From contig CALMAR010000015.1 of NCBI GenBank assembly GCA_937859855.1, positions 1-10,504 of the forward strand: 10,504 nucleotides of DNA. Direction: 5' to 3'. Both the position numbers and the translations under genes were made by a program. The notes under the pieces are model-generated. The model searched no databases and was not told where the DNA came from. It saw nothing but the letters and a program-made list of their open reading frames with translations. Below, one piece after another: positions 5,247 to 10,504 of the stretch. Source of the stretch: an uncultured Kineosporia sp. Its GTDB lineage: Bacteria; Actinomycetota; Actinomycetes; Actinomycetales; Kineosporiaceae. Numbering within the stretch: the first letter of the stretch is position 1; each line of letters opens with the position of its first letter.

Positions 5247-6268
5247 GCGACTACTCCTGTCTCTATGGCCTTCTTCTGGTCCTTGATGACGTCGCCGAGG
5301 CTGATCAGCTCGTCGTAGTGCGGCACCCGAACGAACTCGTCGAGAACCCCCGCGTCGCGGGCGGTTTCCCACACGGCCCGCAACGCCGCCTGGTCGCGGG
5401 TGGCGATCGCGTCGTCGGCGAGCATCTGAGCGTGCGACTCCCCGGCCGCGTCGGTGGCGGCCTGCCGCTCGATCGCCCGCTGCCCCGCGACCTGACCGGC
5501 GGCGCCCGACGTGATCGCCTTCACCGGGACCATCGGCGGCGGCAACTCGCCCGCGAACCGGCGGCCCTCGACCACAGCGGTGTGCAGGTCACGCATAGAC
5601 GCCAGCACGTCCAGCACCGGGACCGGGTATTTCCGCAACTCCGGCTCGGCATCCTTACCCCGGTACAGCTTCCGTTCCCGCTGCTCGATCCGGAGCCGGG
5701 CCGGGACACTGATCCGCCGCTCCGCGTACGACGCGAGCACCTCGGCGACGCCGGGTAGCTCCTTCGCGGCGTAGAAACCGTGGGATTCCAGCATCCACGT
5801 CCCCAGCCCGGGGAGGTCTTGGATCATCACGGTCAGCCGGGTCGTCGGCCGGCACGCCTCACCGCGTTGCGCGAGCCGGGCACGTTCGTCGTCGTCGGCG
5901 GGGCACATGCACGGTTCGCCGGAGATCTGTTCGATCTCCCGGTCGCAGCGGCGGACGCACATCCGGGGCAGCCACATCTCCATCCACGAGTCGACCGCTT
6001 TCTCGGTCGGCGGGATGATCACGTTCACCGCGCTGGCTTCCGTGGTGACCTGCCATTGCCCGGCCTGCTCCGGCCACGGCTGCGGGTCACCACCCAGCAG
6101 GACCGCGACAGCTTCGATCAAGGGCTGCGAGCCGGACGTGAATCGGAACGTGTCCAGCCGCGCCGGGCGGGTGTAGTGCTTCCCGGCCTTCGTGGTGCCC
6201 TCGACGGTCTGCCCGAGCCGGATCCGGCCCTGCCGTGCCGTCTCCCGCTGCATCGTCTTGATCGGCAT
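5243..6268 (-). CDS. Gp3-like recombination directionality factor family protein
   Basis: A 341-aa protein starting at ATG 6268 with AGGAGGG about 8 nt upstream. The N-terminus (MPIKTMQRETARQGRIRLGQ, then RPARLDTFRFTS) and the WMEMW...CVRRCD region match, from memory, a family common in actinobacteria and their phages that includes phiC31/phiBT1 Gp3. Gp3 is the factor that turns the serine integrase towards excision. Five cysteines (C104, C108, C120, C122, C139) form a probable metal site; database entries often call these proteins metal-binding. The segment LTVMIQDLPGLGTWMLESHG is also typical. It is longer than phiC31 Gp3 (about 240 aa), with an extra Ala-rich helical C-terminus. Because the integrase here is a tyrosine recombinase, its role is probably not classic RDF activity; a replication or recombination function in the nuclease block is more likely (inference). 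Confidence 0.75.
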   Translation of the reverse strand: MPIKTMQRETARQGRIRLGQTVEGTTKAGKHYTRPARLDTFRFTSGSQPLIEAVAVLLGGDPQPWPEQAGQWQVTTEASAVNVIIPPTEKAVDSWMEMWLPRMCVRRCDREIEQISGEPCMCPADDDERARLAQRGEACRPTTRLTVMIQDLPGLGTWMLESHGFYAAKELPGVAEVLASYAERRISVPARLRIEQRERKLYRGKDAEPELRKYPVPVLDVLASMRDLHTAVVEGRRFAGELPPPMVPVKAITSGAAGQVAGQRAIERQAATDAAGESHAQMLADDAIATRDQAALRAVWETARDAGVLDEFVRVPHYDELISLGDVIKDQKKAIETGVVA

Positions 6269-6271
6269 CGG

Positions 6272-6472
6272 TCAGCCCTCCTGATCCATGTCGACGTAAA
6301 CCTCAGCAACGCGGTAGGTCTCGCCACGCCCGCTCTGCTCGGCCTGCTCCCGCAGATCACGGCAAGCGGCGTCGGCGTCGCCCCGGTCATGGAAGAGGTC
6401 GGTTTCGATGGGCAGCCCAGGCATGCCACTGGCCTGGTTCCACTCGATGACGACGAACATCGGCGCGTCCAT
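6272..6472 (-). CDS. Small hypothetical protein
   Basis: A 66-aa acidic protein starting at ATG 6472, which shares one base with the nuclease stop (TGATG). An internal ATG (MFVVIEWN) at 6460 is possible. A beta-alpha-beta layout can be read: strand MFVVIEWN, helix RGDADAACRDLREQAEQ, strand YRVAEVYVDMD. Small proteins with this strand-helix-strand order occur widely in actinophages, often without known function. It ends 3 nt before the RDF-like gene. Confidence 0.68.
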   Translation of the reverse strand: MDAPMFVVIEWNQASGMPGLPIETDLFHDRGDADAACRDLREQAEQSGRGETYRVAEVYVDMDQEG

Positions 6473-7575
6473 CAGGCCACCGCCGTCTCAGCAGCGAAGG
6501 AGAGGCCGAACTCGGCCATCACCGACGCGAGCGCGTCGACGGTCTTGCCGCCGACACCCTTGATCGCGAGCAGGTCCGATCGGGACAGCAGCGCCACGTC
6601 GGTCAGCCATTCGAAGTCGGCGGCCATCAGCGGCAGCACCGCCCGTGAGCAGCCGGGCCAGGACCGGAGGTCCTCGACCATCGGTGGCGGCTGCGACCCG
6701 TCCGGCAGCGGCGGGTACAGGGCACGCCCGAACCGGTCCGGCACGGCCTCGGCTGCGCGGACATTCTCCAGCGACGCCAGGAACCAGGCGTACCCGGCGG
6801 CGACATCCGCCTCAGCGACGGGCTTGAACTTGTACCCGGCCCGGTACTCGGGCCGCAGGTGCAGCACCCCGGCGAGGTCCGCTTGCGGTTTCCGGACGAT
6901 CCGGCCGTCCCGGAGCCACATCCGGGGGAACGCGTTCAGCGCGCCGATCTGCCCGTGCGCGTCTTTCCCGACGTGCGCACCGGATTTCGTGTCGATCAGC
7001 GCGAGCCGGTGATCGGTGAAGCAGCGGAGCCGCCCCATCAGGTCCAGCGTCCCCGCCGACTCCAGCTCGTCGTGAGCGACGGTCGCCTCGGCCGCAACCC
7101 ATTCGATCTCGTAGTCGGTGGTGAACTGCAGGAACCCGTCCGCGACGTCGTCCAGCCATTCCTTGCCGATCAGCAGCGGCTCCCCGCCCCAATCGACGAT
7201 CCGCCCGTCGAGATGCTCGGGGATGTCAGGCAGTGGCGAGTCGATGACCAGGCACTCGATGACGTCGTGCCAGAAGGATCCGAGGTCGGCCTTGAGGTCG
7301 CGCTGCGCGGCGGCGACGGTGGTGATCTGCTTGATCGCCGCCTCTGCGTCCTGCTTCGCGAGCGGCACCCAGGTGGCGCGGTGCTCGACGGCGTACCGGG
7401 CCGCATACTTCGCGACCCACGGCATCAGCCACGGCTTGCTGTTGGACTGCGCCAGCACCGTCGTCACCGAGATGTACTTCGCCTCAGAGGTCGGGTGGTA
7501 GTACCAGCGGGAGCCGTACTCGTCCTCGTCCCGCCGCACCGGCTCCCCGGGAGTGATGAACGTTTCGCCGCTCAC
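6472..7575 (-). CDS. RecB/Cas4-like PD-(D/E)XK nuclease with C-terminal HhH
   Basis: A 367-aa protein. GTG 7575 is chosen for the GTGA overlap; the SD is weak, so translation probably depends on coupling. The nuclease core has H103 (GSFWHDVIECL), E163 on a strand leading to GTLDLMGRL with D178, then LALIDTKSG with D195 and K197 (the D/E-x-K half), and Q209 in the following helix (HGQIGALNAF). This is the RecB-family order H...D...D-x-K...Q. No four-cysteine Fe-S cluster is present, so it is not a typical Cas4. Residues about 334-356 (LLAIKGVGGKTVDALASVMA) form a helix-hairpin-helix DNA-binding motif. Likely role: processing DNA ends or single strands during phage recombination and replication, like lambda-type exonucleases. 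No RecT-type partner is recognisable nearby. Confidence 0.85.
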   Translation of the reverse strand: MSGETFITPGEPVRRDEDEYGSRWYYHPTSEAKYISVTTVLAQSNSKPWLMPWVAKYAARYAVEHRATWVPLAKQDAEAAIKQITTVAAAQRDLKADLGSFWHDVIECLVIDSPLPDIPEHLDGRIVDWGGEPLLIGKEWLDDVADGFLQFTTDYEIEWVAAEATVAHDELESAGTLDLMGRLRCFTDHRLALIDTKSGAHVGKDAHGQIGALNAFPRMWLRDGRIVRKPQADLAGVLHLRPEYRAGYKFKPVAEADVAAGYAWFLASLENVRAAEAVPDRFGRALYPPLPDGSQPPPMVEDLRSWPGCSRAVLPLMAADFEWLTDVALLSRSDLLAIKGVGGKTVDALASVMAEFGLSFAAETAVA

Positions 7576-7799
7576 GCGACGCCGCCGAGGTCGTGCACGC
7601 GCTGCGCGACCGGCTGACGGCGGCGGCGCCACGCGTCCATCTCAGCTGCGACCCCGGTGTGGTCGCAGCGCATGTTCAGCCGCGACACCTGCACCCGGTG
7701 GTCGTGATCGATCGCCCGCAACGCGCGCTCGGCCTGCGCCAGCTTCTCCGCTGGCGTGCGCGGCGCTGGTGGCCTGACCAGCCTGTCGTCTGTCATCAT
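7572..7799 (-). CDS. Small hypothetical coiled-coil-like protein
   Basis: A 75-aa, Arg-rich protein with start codons ATG ATG at 7799 and 7796; AAGGG lies about 9 nt before the first. It is mostly helical (PAEKLAQAERALRAIDHDHR, then AAEMDAWRRRRQPVAQRVHD), possibly a coiled coil. It is the first gene downstream of the 7800-7897 gap and is coupled to the nuclease by a GTGA overlap, so it may also serve to load ribosomes onto that gene. No family is recognised. Confidence 0.68.
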   Translation of the reverse strand: MMTDDRLVRPPAPRTPAEKLAQAERALRAIDHDHRVQVSRLNMRCDHTGVAAEMDAWRRRRQPVAQRVHDLGGVA

Positions 7800-7897
7800 G
7801 GGCTTGTTCCCTTCGGGTGAACTGGCCCCGCCCGGGGGCTCCTAGGTCTTTCCAGCGATTGGCACTCGGTCACCCCGGCGCGGGGCTCCCCCGTTTG
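7800..7897 (-). terminator. Intergenic gap with two GC hairpins
   Basis: The gap separates the two regulatory genes from the nuclease/replication block. It holds a stem CCCCG/CGGGG (7873-7877 with 7881-7885, 3-nt loop), 12 nt beyond the stop of the excisionase-like gene, and a second stem GCCCC/GGGGC (7825-7829 with 7835-7839). Neither is followed by a U-run. They could terminate or attenuate transcription between regulatory and replication genes, or simply stabilise RNA. No clear promoter is seen. Confidence 0.35.
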
Positions 7898-8203
7898 TCA
7901 GATGGCTGCCTCCACGGACCGCTCGCCGATCAGCGCGTGCAGGTCGTCGTTCCGGTACAGCCGCTCCACCGGGTTTCCCGTGTCCGTCCCGGGTGTGACG
8001 TCCATGCGGAGGTCCACCCAGCGGATCCGGCGGGCGTGGGCCTCCGCGTTCAGCCATTTCGGGCCACGCCCGATCAGGGCGCCCGCTTCTCTCGCGTTCC
8101 GCAGCGGCAGCGGCGACAACGGGTGACCCGGGGGGTACACGCCGGCGGTCAGGTCGTCGTCTTCGTCCGCCGGGGGCACCGCCAGCAGCTCCGGCCGGGT
8201 CAC
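7898..8203 (-). CDS. Excisionase/MerR-like HTH protein
   Basis: A 101-aa protein starting at GTG 8203 (GTGA overlap). After an acidic N-terminus, residues about 35-63 (RNAREAGALIGRGPKWLNAE, then ARRIRWVDL) read as a helix-turn-helix of the MerR/excisionase type. The C-terminal RLYRNDDLHALIGE resembles the wing and following helix where these proteins place the Tyr-Arg...D-L pattern. Small proteins of this kind often act as excisionases for tyrosine integrases or as transcription regulators. Being second in the leftward operon, opposite the repressor-integrase pair, fits either role. I prefer excisionase/regulator and cannot separate the two from sequence. Confidence 0.62.
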   Translation of the reverse strand: MTRPELLAVPPADEDDDLTAGVYPPGHPLSPLPLRNAREAGALIGRGPKWLNAEAHARRIRWVDLRMDVTPGTDTGNPVERLYRNDDLHALIGERSVEAAI

Positions 8204-8538
8204 CGCGGCACACCGTCAGTCGTGTACGGGCCGGATGAAAGTCGCTTCGCAGACGACCTCTCAGACATGCGTGTGGTCCGCTGAAACAAGCCTTCGACCT
8301 CCAGCGCATCAGGTTCACCGGTCAGTTGCCGGACGATCGACAGGGCGACCGGGCGACGGCACTTACGCCCGGCGAACACCTTCCCTATCCATGCGGCGGT
8401 GACCCCGGCTTCAGCAGCGACATCCTGCAGGTCAAGCGCGCGGGCAGCGAGCAGCATGTTGAGATAGCCGGTGTCCCGGACGACGTACCAGGCGCCCACG
8501 GGCTGCACCTTTCTAGTGATCTGCGTCACAACCGTCAC
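8200..8538 (-). CDS. Cro-like XRE-family HTH regulator
   Basis: A 112-aa protein. GTG 8538 is chosen because ACGGAG lies 6 nt upstream; longer in-frame starts run into the control region. Residues about 26-85 form an XRE-like helix-turn-helix (LNMLLAARALDLQDVAAEAG, then TAAWIGKVFAGRKCRRPVAL). A Ser/Arg-rich C-terminal tail follows. It is the first gene of the leftward early operon, divergent from the repressor gene at 8760, which is the classic Cro position. It likely represses the opposite promoter or its own. The final 4 nt overlap the excisionase-like gene. Confidence 0.75.
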   Translation of the reverse strand: MTVVTQITRKVQPVGAWYVVRDTGYLNMLLAARALDLQDVAAEAGVTAAWIGKVFAGRKCRRPVALSIVRQLTGEPDALEVEGLFQRTTRMSERSSAKRLSSGPYTTDGVPR

Positions 8539-8544
8539 GGGTAC

Positions 8545-8554
8545 TCCGTTTAGC
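8545..8554. repeat. Direct repeat TCCGTTTAGC, copy 1 (putative operator)
   Basis: Exact 10-mer shared with 8677-8686. On the minus strand this copy overlaps the GGAG ribosome binding site of the Cro-like gene, so protein bound here would sit at the start of the leftward operon. Confidence 0.5.
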
Positions 8555-8622
8555 GTCCGGCGTGTTTCCGTACGACGATCGTAGCGCCATACGCGACCCG
8601 CCGCCACCAGAAGAGCCGGTTA

Positions 8623-8643
8623 ACTGGCGATTTAGTCGCCAGT
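8623..8643. promoter_or_regulatory. Perfect inverted repeat, probable repressor operator
   Basis: Arms ACTGGCGA and TCGCCAGT are perfect 8-bp inverted repeats separated by TTTAG. The same TTTAG core occurs in both 10-mer repeats. A 21-bp dyad midway between divergent regulator genes is what a dimeric HTH repressor operator should look like. Which of the two XRE proteins binds it is not shown. Confidence 0.65.
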
Positions 8644-8671
8644 CCTGCCCTACGAAGGTCGTTCGCACTTC

Positions 8672-8677
8672 TATAGT
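8672..8677 (+). promoter_or_regulatory. Candidate -10 box (TATAGT) of repressor promoter
   Basis: TATAGT differs from TATAAT at one position, and it stands out in this GC-rich sequence. It lies 83 nt upstream of the repressor ATG. No good -35 hexamer sits 16-18 nt upstream. The second 10-mer repeat overlaps its last base and the probable transcription start, which would permit autoregulation. Confidence 0.45.
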
Positions 8678-8686
8678 CCGTTTAGC
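8677..8686. repeat. Direct repeat TCCGTTTAGC, copy 2 (putative operator)
   Basis: Exact second copy of the 10-mer at 8545-8554. It abuts the TATAGT box and the short inverted repeat CAGGC/GCCTG (8686-8690 and 8697-8701), so it lies over the likely start of the repressor transcript. Confidence 0.5.
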
Positions 8687-8759
8687 AGGCGCGCTAGCCT
8701 GTGCAAGAACTGTGCGACTGGTCGTTGCGCAGCCACCGACGCGACCGGAGCATGCCCAT

Positions 8760-9203
8760 ATGTCCGAAAACCCCGGTTCCGAGCCCGGCGGCACCGCCGC
8801 GGCGGGTATCCCGGCCGGTGGCTTCCAAGAACTCATCCGCACCACCCGGCACCACGACGGCCTCAGTCTCAACGACGTCGCGCAGCGCACCAAGGGCTAC
8901 GACCCCGCCGACAAGGACAAGTTCATCGTCAAGGGCACCATCTCGAACCTCGAATCCAGCCCGATGGACGAACTGCCCAAGGTCCGGACGATCCTCGCGA
9001 TCGCGAAAGCTCTCAGCCTCCACCCCTGGCAGGTACTCATCGCAGCCGGAATCTCCTGCGGCATCGACCCGCCACCCGGCGCCGACGGATTCCAGCTGAT
9101 CCCTGACTCGTACCCGATCCTCACCACCGAAGACCAGCTGATCATCCGGGACATGATCAGGTCGCTGGCCGCGAAGCAGCGGGCGCTTGATGCCCGCGCT
9201 TAG
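8760..9203 (+). CDS. XRE-family phage repressor-like protein
   Basis: A 147-aa protein. ATG 8760 is chosen because CGGAG lies 9 nt upstream, although the frame is open further back. Residues 22-100 form a helix-turn-helix of the XRE type: LIRTTRHHDGLSLNDVAQRT, an insert KGYDPADKDKFIVK between helices two and three, then GTISNLESSPMDELPKVRTI and LAIAKALSLHPWQVLIAAGI. The C-terminus (EDQLIIRDMIRSLAAKQRAL) is helical and may dimerise; no LexA-type peptidase domain is present. Position beside the integrase and divergent from a Cro-like gene supports a lysogeny repressor. It overlaps the integrase start by 14 nt, so repressor and integrase are probably made together in the lysogen. Confidence 0.8.
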   Translation: MSENPGSEPGGTAAAGIPAGGFQELIRTTRHHDGLSLNDVAQRTKGYDPADKDKFIVKGTISNLESSPMDELPKVRTILAIAKALSLHPWQVLIAAGISCGIDPPPGADGFQLIPDSYPILTTEDQLIIRDMIRSLAAKQRALDARA

Positions 9204-10504
9204 CTCCGAAGGGTCGGTCGTCGCCCTCAAGAACGGGAAGTACCGGGCCGAACTCGTCATCGGCTGGAAGGCTGACAACCAGAAGATCACGAAGACCCGG
9301 ACCTGCCGGACGCGGGCGCTGGCCCGGGCCGCGCTGCGGGATCTGGCGAACGAGCGGGACGCGGGCGGGATCCGTAACCAGGGCGCCCGCCGGCAAGAAC
9401 CGGTCCTCGCCGACTGGTGCCGCACCTGGCTGGAACGCCACGCGCAGGAGAAAGGCATCGAGGCGTCGACAGCGGACCGGTACGACGTCGTGATCCGGAA
9501 CTGGATCGTCCCCCTCGCCGGGCAGCGGCGGCTTTCCCTCGTCACCCCCGCCTCGGTCCGCACAATCATGTCAGCGCTCACCGCGAAACCCTCGACCCGC
9601 AGGCAGACGTGGATCGTGCTGAACTCGGCGCTGAAACTGGCCGTCCGGGACCGGCTGATCGGCCGGAACCCGTGCGACGACCTCACCCCGCCCCGGGTGA
9701 GGCGGGCGCAGGTGAACCCGCCGATGGACGACGCCGTCGAAGCGATCTACCGGGTGATCGATGGGGAACCCGACGAAGCCCGGTGGCGGATCGCCCTTGA
9801 GCTCGGCCCCCGGCAGGGTGAGGCCCTCGGCCTGGAATGGGACGCCGTCGACTTCACTGAGCAGACGATCACAATCCGGCAGCAGTTGCGGCGCGTGAAA
9901 GGCGTCCACGGCTGCGGCACCCCGAAACCGCTCGGCGGGAAACGCGGCTACGAATGGCCGTGCGGCCACAAGTGGGCGTCGAAATGCCCGCAGGGCACTG
10001 CGGGCGGGTACACGCTGAAACCGGTGAAAACGACCGCCGGGAACCGGGTCCTGCCGATGCTGCCCGGGATGGCGCCGCTGCTGGAAGAGTTGCAGCGCCG
10101 GCAGGGGAAACAGCGGATCCTCGCCGCCAAGAGGTACAAGCCCCTAAAGACCGGGACCGGGCGGGCGCAGCGCGACACGGATTTCGTGTTCCGCACCCCC
10201 TACGGGCGGCCGGTCGACCCGCGCGCCGACTCCAGCCGCTGGCACGCCATCCTCGAACAGGCGGGCGTGGATCCGGCGCCGCTGCACGCAGCCCGCCACT
10301 CCGCCGCCGTGGGGATGCTTGATGCGGGGGTGCCGCTCGCGGATCTGCTCGGGCACACGTCCCGCGCGTTCTCCGAGGGGACGTACGGGCACTTCTCGAA
10401 GCGGGCCGCGAACGAGGCCCGCAACGCGCTCGGCCGGCACCACGACACGCTCCGGAAAGCAGCCCGCCACACCGCCGCCGTGGGGGTCCGTGATGCGGGG
10501 GTGC
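9190..10504 (+). CDS. int: Tyrosine integrase, 3' end beyond window
   Basis: An open frame of 438 codons from ATG 9190 (TTG 9187 also possible) without a stop. No strong SD is seen, so coupling to the repressor gene is likely. The order is an N-terminal arm-binding-like domain (SVVALKNGKYRAELVIGWKA), a SAM-like core-binding domain (about 72-165, ADWCRTWLERHAQEKGIEAS and TADRYDVVIRNWIVPLAGQR), and the catalytic domain. Catalytic residues are all present: R208 (GPRQGE, where Leu usually precedes Arg), K280 (PVKTTAGNRVLPM), H366 and R369 (HAARH), H389 (LGHTS) and Y399 (TYGHFS). An insert after R208 carries C242, C258, H260 and C266, a probable zinc knuckle. After Tyr399 the frame runs into a second copy of the HxxR segment (residues 424-438, R426) in which the catalytic His becomes K423. 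Expected role: site-specific integration into a host attB. attP would normally lie just downstream, outside the window. Confidence 0.9.
   Translation, partial: MPALSSEGSVVALKNGKYRAELVIGWKADNQKITKTRTCRTRALARAALRDLANERDAGGIRNQGARRQEPVLADWCRTWLERHAQEKGIEASTADRYDVVIRNWIVPLAGQRRLSLVTPASVRTIMSALTAKPSTRRQTWIVLNSALKLAVRDRLIGRNPCDDLTPPRVRRAQVNPPMDDAVEAIYRVIDGEPDEARWRIALELGPRQGEALGLEWDAVDFTEQTITIRQQLRRVKGVHGCGTPKPLGGKRGYEWPCGHKWASKCPQGTAGGYTLKPVKTTAGNRVLPMLPGMAPLLEELQRRQGKQRILAAKRYKPLKTGTGRAQRDTDFVFRTPYGRPVDPRADSSRWHAILEQAGVDPAPLHAARHSAAVGMLDAGVPLADLLGHTSRAFSEGTYGHFSKRAANEARNALGRHHDTLRKAARHTAAVGVRDAGV
10288..10333 (+). repeat. Direct repeat copy 1 (integrase HxxR segment)
   Basis: A 46-nt segment inside the integrase catalytic box (AARHSAAVGMLDAGV). 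It matches 10459-10504 at 42 of 46 positions by direct comparison. Confidence 0.85.
10459..10504 (+). repeat. Direct repeat copy 2, running off the right edge
   Basis: Second copy, 171 nt (57 codons) downstream and therefore in frame, encoding AARHTAAVGVRDAGV. The four differences lie at one position in the middle and three near the 3' part. Its right boundary is not visible because the window ends inside it. Confidence 0.85.

Larger units (their letters stand above)
8539..8759. promoter_or_regulatory. Divergent control region (immunity/early promoters)
   Basis: A 221-nt gene-free stretch between the divergently transcribed Cro-like and repressor genes. It contains a perfect 8-bp inverted repeat (8623-8643), two copies of TCCGTTTAGC (8545-8554 and 8677-8686), a TATAGT box (8672-8677) and a short CAGGC/GCCTG repeat (8686-8701). 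Open frames crossing it lack ribosome binding sites, so I treat it as regulatory. It should hold the leftward early promoter and the repressor promoter with shared operators. Confidence 0.7.

Noticed and set aside
5780..7012. Rightward open frame of 410 codons
   Set aside because: It spans the antisense of three minus-strand genes, including the nuclease and RDF-like protein; composition is biased and no motif is seen.
6472..7575. Cas4 and a CRISPR connection
   Set aside because: The nuclease core resembles Cas4/RecB, but there is no four-Cys Fe-S cluster, no cas1/cas2, and no repeat-spacer array in the window.
8694..9686. Leftward open frame of 330 codons
   Set aside because: It is antisense to the repressor and integrase, both supported by motifs, and has no recognisable domain.
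10288..10504. The 46-nt repeat as attL/attR flanking an inserted element
   Set aside because: The copies are only 171 nt apart, in frame inside the integrase and encode part of its catalytic box, so a coding duplication is the simpler reading.
1..10504. tRNA, rRNA, insertion sequence or KOPS-like repeat array
   Set aside because: No cloverleaf, transposase, terminal inverted repeats or repeated polar 8-mers were found on reading both strands; an exhaustive k-mer count was not possible by eye.

Overview
The window is about 70% G+C by eye, and its proteins resemble those of Streptomyces and related filamentous actinobacteria and their phages. It is best read as the early/replication module and the immunity-integration end of a temperate actinophage (prophage) or a closely related integrative element. 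No capsid, tail, conjugation or host housekeeping gene is visible.

Layout: (i) 9190-10504, rightward: a tyrosine integrase that runs off the right edge. It is preceded, with a 14-nt overlap, by an XRE-type repressor (8760-9203). (ii) 8539-8759: a gene-free divergent control region with a perfect 8-bp inverted repeat, two exact copies of a 10-mer and a TATAGT box. (iii) 8538 down to position 1: twenty leftward genes, nearly all joined by 4-nt ATGA/GTGA/TTGA overlaps or 1-nt TGATG overlaps, so this is essentially one early operon. It is interrupted only by two short GC-rich hairpin gaps (7800-7897 and 1129-1251).

The leftward operon opens with a Cro-like HTH protein and an excisionase-like HTH protein. 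The recombination/replication block follows: a RecB-type PD-(D/E)XK nuclease with a C-terminal helix-hairpin-helix, a phiC31-Gp3-like 'recombination directionality factor' family protein, Cys-rich small proteins, a DUF4326 protein with an extra N-terminal module, several unknown small proteins, a RuvC-like Holliday-junction resolvase, and a sliding clamp fused to an FtsK-gamma-type winged helix. After a gap come four small genes: one unrecognised, one membrane-anchored, and a tandem paralogous pair, the last cut by the left edge. No polymerase, primase, helicase, RecT or SSB is recognisable, so the clamp and nuclease probably work with host enzymes or with genes outside the window.

The best leads are the clamp-FtsK-gamma fusion, the in-frame duplication of the integrase catalytic HxxR segment at the right edge, and the presence of a Gp3-type RDF-family protein beside a tyrosine integrase. 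All calls come from reading the sequence; no database search was run.
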